Assembly: GCA_017539905.1 (NCBI GenBank)
Contig: JAFYBZ010000013.1
Span: 1-56,665 of the forward strand
DNA from: Clostridia bacterium
GTDB lineage: Bacteria > Bacillota > Clostridia > TANB77 > UBA1234
Reading direction: 5' to 3'
DNA: 56,665 bases
Shown here: positions 35,742 through 44,562 of the stretch, in pieces
Layout of the letters: each line of letters opens with the position of its first letter
Numbering within the stretch: position 1 is the first letter of the stretch
Notes under the pieces: model-generated
The model's database searches: none
The model's input: only the letters and a program-made list of their open reading frames with translations
Told to the model about the DNA's origin: nothing
Translations under genes and position numbers: made by a program

Positions 35742-36833
35742 ATGGAAATCGGAATCGTTGGATTACCAAATGTAGGTAAAAGTACATTATTTAATGCAAT
35801 AACAAAAGCTGGTGCTGAATGTGCAAATTATCCATTCTGTACTATAGAACCAAATATAGGAATTGTTGCAGTTCCTGATGATAGATTAGAAAAATTATCT
35901 GAACTTTATCATCCTCAAAAAACAACTCATGCAATTGTTAAATTCGTAGATATTGCGGGACTCGTTAAGGGTGCTTCAAAAGGTGAAGGTTTAGGAAATA
36001 AATTCTTATCTCATATTCGTGAAGTTGATGCTATTGTTCAAGTTGTTAGATGCTTTGAAAATTCAAACATCGTACATGTTGAAGCTACAATTGATCCAAT
36101 AAGAGATGTTGAAACTATAAATTTAGAATTAATACTATCTGACTTAGAAGCAGTTGATAAACGTCGTGAAAAAGCAATTAAACTTGCTCGTACAGACAAA
36201 AAGAATCAACCACAAGTAGATGCTTTAGATAAAATTAGAGCTGCTTTAATGGACGGAAAATTAGCTTCTACTGTTGAACTTACTGATGAAGAAAAAGAAT
36301 CAATTAATGATTTATTCTTATTAACAGATAAGCCTATGATGTATGTAGCAAATGTTTCTGAGGATGATTTAAAAGATATTAATAATAACGAGAACGTTAA
36401 AAAATTAGAAGAATATGCAAAAGCTCACGGAAGTAAAGTAATCCCTCTATGTGTAAAAGTTGAAGAAGAATTAGCTAGCTTAGATGAAGATGAAGAAAAA
36501 GAGATGTTAGAACTTTATGGGCTTGAAAAATCTGGACTAGATAGATTGATTACTGAGAGTTATGATTTATTAGGATTAATTTCATTCTTAACTTCAGGTG
36601 AAGATGAATGTAGAGCTTGGACTATTACTAAAGGAACAAAAGCTCCTCAAGCAGCAGGTAAGATTCATACAGATTTTGAAAGAGGATTTATTAAAGCAGA
36701 AGTTATTCCTTACAATGAATTACTAGAATGCGGTTCAAGTGCTAAAGCAAAAGAAAAAGGCTTAATTAGAATTGAAGGAAAAGACTATGTTGTACAAGAT
36801 GGGGACGTAATACTATTTAGATTTAATGTTTAA
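35742..36833 (+). CDS. ychF: Ribosome-binding ATPase YchF
   Basis: 363 aa, usual length. ATG 35742 follows AAAGGAAGG. The P-loop GLPNVGKST is at residues 6-14 and DIAG near 69 is G3. G4 reads NVSE instead of NKxD, which is why the family favours ATP over GTP. A helical insert and a C-terminal TGS domain (about 275-363) ending VQDGDVILFRFNV are clear. YchF binds ribosomes and affects stress responses and translation start choice. It is the only housekeeping gene on the plus strand and is followed by a large palindrome. Confidence 0.97.
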   Translation: MEIGIVGLPNVGKSTLFNAITKAGAECANYPFCTIEPNIGIVAVPDDRLEKLSELYHPQKTTHAIVKFVDIAGLVKGASKGEGLGNKFLSHIREVDAIVQVVRCFENSNIVHVEATIDPIRDVETINLELILSDLEAVDKRREKAIKLARTDKKNQPQVDALDKIRAALMDGKLASTVELTDEEKESINDLFLLTDKPMMYVANVSEDDLKDINNNENVKKLEEYAKAHGSKVIPLCVKVEEELASLDEDEEKEMLELYGLEKSGLDRLITESYDLLGLISFLTSGEDECRAWTITKGTKAPQAAGKIHTDFERGFIKAEVIPYNELLECGSSAKAKEKGLIRIEGKDYVVQDGDVILFRFNV

Positions 36834-36847
36834 AAATTTAAAATGAA

Positions 36848-36927
36848 GTGCGGTGGGGTTTTGGGGACACTTACTTTTTTCCAACTTGAAAGTTGGAAAA
36901 AAGTAAGTGTCCCCAAAACCCCACCGC
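36848..36927. repeat. Perfect 39-bp inverted repeat (REP-like palindrome)
   Basis: The arms 36848-36886 and 36889-36927 are exact inverted copies separated by two bases. Each arm contains TGGGGACACTTACTTTTTTCC. The high GC start (TGCGGTGGGG) stands out from the AT-rich surroundings. Palindromes of the GGGGAC kind are scattered in many Clostridia and are linked with Y1 (RAYT) transposases, but no such gene is nearby. It may also end ychF transcription. Confidence 0.8.
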
Positions 36928-36942
36928 AATCCATTTATAAAT

Positions 36943-37182
36943 TTATCCGAAAGTACACATATACATTATTAAATACCACGCTTTGCGTGAGAATTGATAA
37001 TTATCTACTTCCTCTTTTGAACGGAAGCGTTTTACCTTGGTAAAATCGCCCTCGCTAAGTAGAGTGTCCACAAAATCTGCTGGCACTCTTTCTTTTTCGT
37101 TTTCATCTAGCATTTCAAAAGCTCTATAAGCTTCTGCCATTGCTATTCTATCTTCTTCCAAAATATCTCCCTCAGCTGGCAT
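36943..37182 (-). CDS. Small unknown acidic protein
   Basis: 79 aa. ATG 37182 is chosen for GGAGGG five bases before; an upstream TTG (37194) overlaps that site. The chain is acidic at first (AEGDILEEDRIAMAEAYRAF), helical, then basic, and ends YLIMYMCTFG. No cysteine pattern or membrane span is clear. It begins 14 bp after the 647-aa gene, so both are co-transcribed and may act together. No family is recognised. Confidence 0.65.
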   Translation of the reverse strand: MPAEGDILEEDRIAMAEAYRAFEMLDENEKERVPADFVDTLLSEGDFTKVKRFRSKEEVDNYQFSRKAWYLIMYMCTFG

Positions 37183-37196
37183 TTTACCCTCCAAAA

Positions 37197-39140
37197 TTAT
37201 ATGCTTACTTCATTCTTATCTTCTTCTTTTTTAGATTTTTTCAACGCCTTAATTCCTTTTTTCAAATTAAGAAGTGTCTGCGTAGACATATCAAATGTTT
37301 CTTCTAAGTGTGGCTTTCTAAGTTCAATTGTGCTTTGAATATAATCTTTAGCTTGTCCAAGATCTTCTTTAGGAATCTCTTTAATTGCCCTTCTTCTAAA
37401 GTACTCTAAAGAAACATGTTCTCTTTCTAAATTCTTAATCAATACGTCTCTCATAATTGAAGTGATTGGCTTGTCTTCATTATTCTCATCCAACACTTCA
37501 AAAATTAGTTTTAATCTATTAGCATTATATGTTGATCCTTCTCTATGCCACATTCTATATGCTTCTTTTTGAGCAACAAGTTCATCTATACTTGTATCTT
37601 TATCTCTAATTTCTTTTGCTAATTCATCAATATCTTTTGTTGTTTTAAAAATCAATGTACTATTGTTAGGCTGGCCAATTGGTTCCCACACAAGTACCCT
37701 TTCATCTGAATTATTAGACTTCTCAAACACATAATAAATTAATCCATCTTGTCCAACATCAGGTGTACCGATTCTTCCAACATTAATAATTTTTATTAAT
37801 CTAATTCCACTTTGAGCAACATTTTCAATAAAGCTATCAACTTTATCAACATCATGAGTAGGATTTCTATGATTTCTCGCAGGTCCACCTTTACCCTCAT
37901 GTTCCGATTCTCTAACAGACTTAACCAAAACATCATTCTCTATTTGCTCATCCACTCTTCTTGCACGTTTCAATTCATTTAATAAAGCTTGGTGATAATT
38001 TACCGCTTCTTTATACAAATCATGTAGTCTATCTTCTTGAACATCTGTTAAATCACCAAAGTTGTAGCCTAAGAATAGTATATTAAAATCTTTTTTAAAC
38101 TTGTCTCTATCTTCTTTTGTCTTTATATCTTGTATTGCAACTTCATATATTTGTCTAAAAGTAAGAATTCTCTTTTCCTTGCCCATGTATGCATATGTTT
38201 TCTGAGCCATATATAATTCTCTATCAAAATCATATAAGAAATTGTTTGTAGATAATGTAAGAGCTTCAACAAATCCACGACTACTAAACAAAGTTCTCTC
38301 GTCTTGGAACAATCCACCCTCTTTAGTTTGTTCATCTTGCCATCTAATAAAGTTTGCTCTTGCTAGTATTTGCTTAATATCTGTAGATAAAAGTGACTTA
38401 ACGTTAGGTTTATCTGATGCTGATTCTCTTATATTTTCTATAATTGTATCTTTATCAAAATAGCACATATCAAAGTCGTTCATTATTTCTTGTTCAGAAA
38501 AATATTGCAAAGCTTCTAAATTTGTCGCTATTCTAAAAATTCCTTCAATGTTTAATTTTTCTTTTCTTCTTTCTCTTTCACCATTAGGAAGGTCTTTATT
38601 TAGCCCATATTTATTTCTATTTATTCTTGCATCTCTTTCTAATAGATTCTCTAAGTCTTCATTATTAAATCCAAATTCTGCAAGACGTTTTATAGCTAAG
38701 TACTCTTTTGCCGTTTCTACTTCATCGGATAATATTAAATGCTCTCTATACTTAGAAGAATTGCAATGAGAATAGCTGGCTTGTCCATGAGAATCTCCAA
38801 TCTTTCTATCTCTCATAAACAAGAATTGTTCCGAATTTCCATTTGGATTAGTGAAGCAGTCTTCAAGAATCAAAGCTTTTAATTCTGGGATCAATGTATC
38901 CCATTTTTTTAATAATTCTTCAAACTTTGTCTTAGAAAATTCACTAAAGTTTAACCCTTCTTCTTCGTCAATTTTGGCATGAACATAAAGCATTAGAATT
39001 TCTCTAGCATTTTCCTTAACGGATGCTGGATACGAACCTAACGCTCTACTATCAATAAGCTTTTCGAACTTATCTTTCAAATATTTACTTAAATTTTCGT
39101 CAGAATTATTAACTAATTCTAAATCCTTATACATATTCAT
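37197..39140 (-). CDS. Large protein of unknown function
   Basis: About 647 aa from ATG 39140 (MNMYKDLELV), whose ribosome site is weak. A GTG at 39197 would add 19 residues but has no site of its own. It is a cytoplasmic-looking, charged, mostly helical protein without signal or membrane helix. Near 100-170 is a region with Cys and His (EDCFTNPNG, SYSHCNSSKYREH). Near 430-450 is EHEGKGGPARNHRNPTHD, followed by a beta-rich stretch (RLIKIINVGRIGTPDVGQDG, then LIYYVFEK and RVLVWEPIGQ). I know no matching family. It leads a two-gene unit with the 79-aa protein, between the clpB terminator and a perfect palindrome. Confidence 0.7.
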   Translation of the reverse strand: MNMYKDLELVNNSDENLSKYLKDKFEKLIDSRALGSYPASVKENAREILMLYVHAKIDEEEGLNFSEFSKTKFEELLKKWDTLIPELKALILEDCFTNPNGNSEQFLFMRDRKIGDSHGQASYSHCNSSKYREHLILSDEVETAKEYLAIKRLAEFGFNNEDLENLLERDARINRNKYGLNKDLPNGERERRKEKLNIEGIFRIATNLEALQYFSEQEIMNDFDMCYFDKDTIIENIRESASDKPNVKSLLSTDIKQILARANFIRWQDEQTKEGGLFQDERTLFSSRGFVEALTLSTNNFLYDFDRELYMAQKTYAYMGKEKRILTFRQIYEVAIQDIKTKEDRDKFKKDFNILFLGYNFGDLTDVQEDRLHDLYKEAVNYHQALLNELKRARRVDEQIENDVLVKSVRESEHEGKGGPARNHRNPTHDVDKVDSFIENVAQSGIRLIKIINVGRIGTPDVGQDGLIYYVFEKSNNSDERVLVWEPIGQPNNSTLIFKTTKDIDELAKEIRDKDTSIDELVAQKEAYRMWHREGSTYNANRLKLIFEVLDENNEDKPITSIMRDVLIKNLEREHVSLEYFRRRAIKEIPKEDLGQAKDYIQSTIELRKPHLEETFDMSTQTLLNLKKGIKALKKSKKEEDKNEVSI

Positions 39141-39204
39141 AAAAAATCTCAACTTTCGAAAATTCAGTAATTGTTCTAATAAAAAGGCATAATCCACCTA
39201 ATTA

Positions 39205-39235
39205 TTCAATCTATAGTCTATCACAGCCTATGGCA
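39205..39235 (-). promoter_or_regulatory. Promoter of the unknown two-gene unit
   Basis: Minus strand TTGCCA, a 15-bp spacer, then TATAGA overlapping TAGATT (17-bp spacer). The predicted RNA start is very close to the GTG at 39197, which argues for the later ATG as start. Confidence 0.4.
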
Positions 39236-39248
39236 ATTTCCTTTAAAT

Positions 39249-39292
39249 AAAAAATAACGTTACAGAAACTTAATTATTCTGTAACGTTATTT
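39249..39292 (-). terminator. Terminator after clpB
   Basis: Fifteen-bp stem AATAACGTTACAGAA/TTCTGTAACGTTATT with a 9-nt loop, T-run on the minus strand. Confidence 0.92.
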
Positions 39293-39298
39293 AGTGCT

Positions 39299-41899
39299 TT
39301 ATGATTTACATACTAAATTACCATCTTTAAGGTCTATTGTAACATTTGATTTAGGAAGTATCTTTTGTTCAATTATTTCTCTTGCCACTAGTGTTTCTAG
39401 TGATTTTTGTACAAATCTCTTAAGAGGTCTTGCTCCAAATACTGGATCATAGCCGTTATCTATTAGATATTCCTTAGCTTTATCTGTTAATTCAAACGTA
39501 ATTTGCTTATCTTCTACTCTCTTATTCAAATCTACAATTAATAAATCAAGTATCTTAGCAATTTCTGCCTTAGCCAAAGGCTTAAACATTATAATTTCAT
39601 CTAGTCTGTTTAAAAATTCTGGTCTAAATGACTGTTTTAATAAAGAATTAACTTTTTCTCTAGTCTTTTCAGATATATCACTGTTTTCAGAAACATCTTC
39701 CAAAATATACTCTGATCCTAAATTTGAAGTTAATATTATAATAGTATTTTTAAAGTCTACGGTTCTTCCTTGAGAATCTGTTATTCTTCCATCATCTAAT
39801 ACTTGAAGTAATACATTAAATACATCTGGATGTGCTTTTTCAATTTCATCAAACAGAACAACTGAATATGGTTTTCTACGAACCGCTTCAGTAAGTTGAC
39901 CTCCTTCGTCATATCCAACATATCCTGGAGGTGCTCCGATTAATCTAGATACACTAAATTTTTCCATGTATTCAGACATGTCTATTCTAACAATATTGTG
40001 TTCATCATCAAACAAACACTCTGCTAGTGCTTTAGCAAGTTCCGTCTTACCAACACCAGTAGGTCCCAAAAACATGAATGAACCAATAGGTCTTCTTTCA
40101 TCCTTAATACCAGCTCTTGAACGAATTATGCTATCAGTAACTTTTTGAACTGCTTCATCTTGTCCAATTACTCTCTTATGAAGAATATCAGCTAAGTTTA
40201 AGATTTTTTCTCTTTCAGATTCTTGAAGTTTAGCTACAGGAATACCTGTCCATTTAGAAATAATTTTTGTTATCTCTTCATCAGTAACTTTTGTTCTTAA
40301 ATATGAATTTTCTTCATTTTCTTTTGCTAACTCCTCTTCCTTGGCTAGTTCTTGTTGAAGTTCTGGAAGCTTACCATATCTTAATTTAGCAACTGTTTCT
40401 AAGTCATATTCTCTTTCTGCTTTTTCTATTTGAGAATTAATGCTTTCTATTTCCTCACGAATTCTTTGTGCTTTATAAATTGCATCTTTCTCATTTTCCC
40501 ATTTAGCCTTCATACTATCAAATTTTGTTTGATTTTCTGAAATCTCTTTTCTGATTTCTTCTAAATGTTTTTGTGAAAGTTCATCTTTTTCTTTCTTTAA
40601 TGCAGTTTCTTCGATTTGAAGTTGCATTATCTTATGAGAAATATCATCTAATTCAACTGGCATTGAGTTCATTTCTGTTTTAATTTGAGAACAAGCCTCA
40701 TCAATTAAATCAATCGCCTTATCTGGCAAAAATCTATCTGAAATATATCTATGAGATAAAGTTGCAGCAGCAATAATTGCGGAGTCAGCTATCTCAACGC
40801 CATGATATACTTCATATCTTTCTTGAATTCCTCTTAAAATAGAAATTGTATCTTCTACTGATGGCTCATCAACCAAAACATGTTGGAATCTTCTTTCTAA
40901 TGCCGGGTCTTTTTCAATATATTTTCTATATTCGTTTAAAGTTGTAGCACCTATACAATGAAGTTCTCCTCTAGCAAGCATTGGTTTTAATAAATTACCA
41001 GCATCCATAGAGCCTTCTGTTTTACCAGCACCAACTATAGTATGAATTTCATCTATAAATAGAATAATTCTACCATCCGATTTTTTAATTTCTTGAAGAA
41101 CTGCTTTTAATCTTTCTTCAAATTCTCCTCTATATTTAGCACCAGCAACTAAAGCGCCCATATCAAGAGAAAAAATTGTTGCATCTTTAATATTCTCAGG
41201 AACATCTCCCCTAATAATTCTTAAAGCAAGACCTTCTGCAATTGCTGTTTTACCAACACCAGGTTCACCAATTAAACATGGATTGTTTTTAGTTTTACGA
41301 GATAAAATTCTAATAACATTTCTTATCTCTTCATCTCTACCTATAACCGGATCTAGTTTTTGTTCTCTTGCCATTTTAGTCAAATCTTGTCCATATTTTT
41401 CCAATGCATTATATGTACCTTCAGGATTATCTGTTGTTACTCTAGTATTGCCTCGTACACTAGCAAGTGCTTTCAAAAAATCATCTTTGTTAATATTATA
41501 CTTTTTAAATAATTCTTTTAAAGATGTGTTTGCTTTTTCTAGCAATCCTAGAAATATATGTTCAACACTAACATAATCGTCTTTCATATGTTTGGCTTGT
41601 TTTTCCGCTTCATTTAAAGCATCATTTGTATCACGAGAAACATATACTTGTCCTGCACTTTGGCCATCTGCGCCATATACTTTAGGCATATTTTCTATCT
41701 GCTTCAAAAGCTCTTCTTTAATAGAATTTTCAAAGCCATTCATCTTTTTAATAAGTTCGCTAATTAGGCTACCATCAATTGTAAGAAGTGAATATAGTAA
41801 ATGCTCTTGTTTTATTTCTTGTGAACCATATTCTTCTGCCATACTTTGAGCATTTTTTATAACTTCCATAGAATTTTTTGTAAGTCTTTCTGCATTCAT
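39299..41899 (-). CDS. clpB: ClpB disaggregase (Hsp100)
   Basis: 866 aa, usual length. ATG 41899 is chosen; the TTG at 41902 is one codon upstream. An N domain (1-150) is followed by AAA-1 with Walker A GEPGVGKT (about 206-213), the M-domain coiled coil (about 405-530), and AAA-2 with GPTGVGKT (about 607-615). The arginine finger and ALERRFQ are in place. ClpB, with DnaK, pulls apart heat-made aggregates. It follows htpG by a 47-bp gap and is under the same CIRCE operator. The GC hairpin between them has no T-run. Confidence 0.97.
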   Translation of the reverse strand: MNAERLTKNSMEVIKNAQSMAEEYGSQEIKQEHLLYSLLTIDGSLISELIKKMNGFENSIKEELLKQIENMPKVYGADGQSAGQVYVSRDTNDALNEAEKQAKHMKDDYVSVEHIFLGLLEKANTSLKELFKKYNINKDDFLKALASVRGNTRVTTDNPEGTYNALEKYGQDLTKMAREQKLDPVIGRDEEIRNVIRILSRKTKNNPCLIGEPGVGKTAIAEGLALRIIRGDVPENIKDATIFSLDMGALVAGAKYRGEFEERLKAVLQEIKKSDGRIILFIDEIHTIVGAGKTEGSMDAGNLLKPMLARGELHCIGATTLNEYRKYIEKDPALERRFQHVLVDEPSVEDTISILRGIQERYEVYHGVEIADSAIIAAATLSHRYISDRFLPDKAIDLIDEACSQIKTEMNSMPVELDDISHKIMQLQIEETALKKEKDELSQKHLEEIRKEISENQTKFDSMKAKWENEKDAIYKAQRIREEIESINSQIEKAEREYDLETVAKLRYGKLPELQQELAKEEELAKENEENSYLRTKVTDEEITKIISKWTGIPVAKLQESEREKILNLADILHKRVIGQDEAVQKVTDSIIRSRAGIKDERRPIGSFMFLGPTGVGKTELAKALAECLFDDEHNIVRIDMSEYMEKFSVSRLIGAPPGYVGYDEGGQLTEAVRRKPYSVVLFDEIEKAHPDVFNVLLQVLDDGRITDSQGRTVDFKNTIIILTSNLGSEYILEDVSENSDISEKTREKVNSLLKQSFRPEFLNRLDEIIMFKPLAKAEIAKILDLLIVDLNKRVEDKQITFELTDKAKEYLIDNGYDPVFGARPLKRFVQKSLETLVAREIIEQKILPKSNVTIDLKDGNLVCKS

Positions 41900-41915
41900 C
41901 AAATCTCACTCTCCT

Positions 41916-41942
41916 TTTCATGGCGACCAATAGTCGCCGCTA
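41916..41942. repeat. Dispersed GC-rich hairpin with GCTACG tail
   Basis: GGCGACC-AATA-GTCGCC followed by GCTACGGATTATT, in the htpG-clpB gap. The same plan (GGCGxCC, short loop, xGCCGCTACG) is found at 53148-53172. There is no T-run. Confidence 0.6.
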
Positions 41943-41946
41943 CGGA

Positions 41947-43890
41947 TTATTTAATAATTAGATCACAAATTAAGTTAGAAAGTTCTGTTGGATTGTCTAT
42001 TGGCAAACCCTCAATTAATTTTGCTGTATCCAACAATACTTTAGTGTACTTTTTAAGTTCATCCTTTTTATCATCCTTATAAAGTGCTTTTAGTTTTTCT
42101 GCAATTGGATGTTTTTCATTAATCTCAAGTACCGTTTCAGCCTTGATATCTCTATTTCCTTGATCAGGCATTGCATTTAAAACCTTTTGCATTTCAACAG
42201 ATACAACACCTTCTGAAGAAAGACATACAGGATGATTCTTTAATCTATGAGTAAATCTAACATCTTTAATTGTTGCTTCACCCAAAGATTCTTTCATAAA
42301 AGCAAACATATCTTTATTTTCTTCGTTACTCTTTTGAAGTTCTTTCTTTTCTTCTTCAGTATCCAAATCTATATTGTTTGCACTAACATTAACAAACTTT
42401 TTACCATCATAGTTTTCCATTATTTGAAGAACGAATTCATCAACACTTTCATCAAGGTATAATACTTCAAATCCTTTATCTAATACATTCTCAACTTGAG
42501 GCATCATCTTGATTTTATCAATTGTTTCTGAAGAAGCATAATAAATTTCTTTTTGATCATCTTTCATACGAGAAACATATTCTTTTATAGTAGTATAATC
42601 AGATTTATTCTCATTTTCATACGATGAATGGAACAATAATAAATCTTTTAATTTATCTTTGTTCATTCCATAACCATCATAAGCACCGATTTTTAGAGGC
42701 ATACCAAATGCCTTAAATAGTTTTTCATAAGCTACCCTATCATTTTGAAGCATGCTTTCTAATTCGGAACGAATTTTACTTTCTATATTTTTAGCAATTA
42801 CTCTTAATTGCTTATCTTGTTGCAAAATTTCTCTTGAAATATTTAAAGATAAATCTTCTGAATCAACAAGTCCTTTAACAAATCCTAAATAATCTGGAAG
42901 CAAATCTTCACAATGCTCCATTATCATTACACCATTTGAATAAAGTGCTAACCCTTTTTTGAAGTCTTTTCCAAAATAATCATATGGAACATGAGAAGGA
43001 ATATATAAAAGTGTAGTATATGAGTATTGTCCCTCTACTTTAGTATGTATCCATTTTAATGGTTCTTCAAAATCGAAGAATTTTTGCATATAAAAATTCT
43101 TATATTCTTCATCAGTTACATCTTTCTTTGCTTTTTTCCATATCGGAATCATACTATTTAATGTTTTCTCTTCAACTATTGTTTCGTATTCAGTTTTTTC
43201 ATCTTTATCCTTTTTCTCTTTTGGCACGCTTCTTTCGCAATCCATCTTGATTGGATATCTAATATAGTCTGAATACTTTTTGATTAAAGACTCAATTGTA
43301 TATTGTTCTAAGTATTTGCTATATTTTTCATCTTCACTATCTTCCTTTAAATGAAGAATGATTTCTGTGCCTCTATTCTCTTTTGAAGCTTCTTCAATCG
43401 AGTATCCATCTGCACCTGATGACTCCCACTTATACGCTTTATCGTTATCTACTGATTTTGAAATAACTGTTACTCTGTCAGCAACCATAAAGCAAGAATA
43501 AAATCCAACACCAAATTGACCAATTAAAGAAGTTTGATCTTGATCATTTTGCTTATCATCAACGCCTGTCATTTCTTCTTTAAACTTTAGTGTGCCACTT
43601 TGTGCAATTGTACCTAGATTTTTTTCTAGTTCTTCTTCATTCATTCCTATACCATTATCTTTAATGGTAAGTGTTCTATTATCCTTATCTCTTATAATGT
43701 TTATTTGTAAGTCAGATTGCTTAATGTCTTTTAACTTGTCCTCTGTAAGCGAGCGAAAATAAACTTTATCAATTGCATCACTTGCATTAGATATTAATTC
43801 TCTTAAGAAAATCTCTTTGTTTGTATAGATAGAATTAATCATTAAATCAAGTAATCTCTTACTCTCAGCTTTAAATTGTTTCTTTGACAT
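41947..43890 (-). CDS. htpG: Hsp90-family chaperone HtpG
   Basis: 647 aa, usual length. ATG 43890 follows GGAAG. The N-terminal ATPase part has ELISNASDAIDK, DNGIGMNEEEL, IGQFGVGFYSCFMVAD and the middle-domain catalytic Arg in LNISREILQQD near 350. The C-terminal dimer part is complete. HtpG folds or holds client proteins in the cytoplasm. It is the first gene under the CIRCE promoter, followed by clpB. Confidence 0.97.
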   Translation of the reverse strand: MSKKQFKAESKRLLDLMINSIYTNKEIFLRELISNASDAIDKVYFRSLTEDKLKDIKQSDLQINIIRDKDNRTLTIKDNGIGMNEEELEKNLGTIAQSGTLKFKEEMTGVDDKQNDQDQTSLIGQFGVGFYSCFMVADRVTVISKSVDNDKAYKWESSGADGYSIEEASKENRGTEIILHLKEDSEDEKYSKYLEQYTIESLIKKYSDYIRYPIKMDCERSVPKEKKDKDEKTEYETIVEEKTLNSMIPIWKKAKKDVTDEEYKNFYMQKFFDFEEPLKWIHTKVEGQYSYTTLLYIPSHVPYDYFGKDFKKGLALYSNGVMIMEHCEDLLPDYLGFVKGLVDSEDLSLNISREILQQDKQLRVIAKNIESKIRSELESMLQNDRVAYEKLFKAFGMPLKIGAYDGYGMNKDKLKDLLLFHSSYENENKSDYTTIKEYVSRMKDDQKEIYYASSETIDKIKMMPQVENVLDKGFEVLYLDESVDEFVLQIMENYDGKKFVNVSANNIDLDTEEEKKELQKSNEENKDMFAFMKESLGEATIKDVRFTHRLKNHPVCLSSEGVVSVEMQKVLNAMPDQGNRDIKAETVLEINEKHPIAEKLKALYKDDKKDELKKYTKVLLDTAKLIEGLPIDNPTELSNLICDLIIK

Positions 43891-43927
43891 TTAAACTTAC
43901 TTCCTTTCATTTTATTGTCTAAAATAT

Positions 43928-43955
43928 ATTTTAACATAAAAATTAGCACTGTCAA
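43928..43955 (-). promoter_or_regulatory. Sigma-A promoter of htpG-clpB, inside CIRCE
   Basis: Minus strand TTGACA (43955-43950), 16-bp spacer, TAAAAT (43933-43928). The -35 box lies across the spacer of the CIRCE operator, so a bound HrcA would cover it. Confidence 0.8.
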
Positions 43956-43969
43956 GTGACGAGTGCTAA
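43943..43969. promoter_or_regulatory. CIRCE operator (HrcA binding site)
   Basis: TTAGCACTG, nine bases, GAGTGCTAA. It equals the CIRCE consensus (TTAGCACTC-N9-GAGTGCTAA) but for one base in the left half. HrcA represses class I heat-shock genes through this site. Confidence 0.93.
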
Positions 43970-43986
43970 TTTGTAAAAATCATTAT

Positions 43987-44553
43987 TTATTCATATATTG
44001 TTAAATCTACTACATTTGCTTCATGACTAAATATGTTTAGAGAGCCATCATATCCACTGAAAGAAAGTGGTATGAAATCTTTATATCCACCATTTGAATA
44101 AATCTTTATACCATATTGTGGCATTGTAGATTCATAATCATCACAAGTTAAGATCATTGGTTCTTTATTGTCTAAATCGATTTCGAATTCTGGCTCGATA
44201 TTTCCTTCATCAGTCAATTTAACACTATAAATATCGTAAGAAATAGTATTATCTTTTGGAATGATTAAAAACTTATCTATATATTCAGTACCATTGTTTA
44301 AATTTAATCTTGTAATATGCTCATAGTCAGTGCAGTACTTATTTGCTGTTGCAGTTTCATTTTCGGTAGTTATAGAAGCAATTCCTAAGCATACTTTATC
44401 CGTAAAATATGCACTCATATCTTTAACTTTACTAATTACAACTTCTCCGTTTTCGATATTATCTCCACTTGGTTTAGTAGGTTTCTCAAAGCATCCTGTT
44501 AAAGCTAATGTTAAAACTAATAATACAGCAATAATAGAAATTATTCTTTTCAT
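43987..44553 (-). CDS. Lipoprotein of unknown function
   Basis: 188 aa. ATG 44553 follows AGGAGG. A signal peptide ends in the lipobox LTGC with the lipid Cys at residue 21, so it is tethered outside the membrane. The mature part, after a short Lys/Pro linker, is beta-rich with no named domain. It starts nine bases after gatB and probably rides on the gatCAB transcript. The next site downstream is the htpG promoter; no terminator is seen between them. Confidence 0.75.
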   Translation of the reverse strand: MKRIISIIAVLLVLTLALTGCFEKPTKPSGDNIENGEVVISKVKDMSAYFTDKVCLGIASITTENETATANKYCTDYEHITRLNLNNGTEYIDKFLIIPKDNTISYDIYSVKLTDEGNIEPEFEIDLDNKEPMILTCDDYESTMPQYGIKIYSNGGYKDFIPLSFSGYDGSLNIFSHEANVVDLTIYE

Positions 44554-44562
44554 ATTATCCTC

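Noticed and set aside
36843..37043. Plus-strand frame of 66 codons across the palindrome
   Set aside because: Runs through the inverted repeat and antisense to the 79-aa gene, with no ribosome site.
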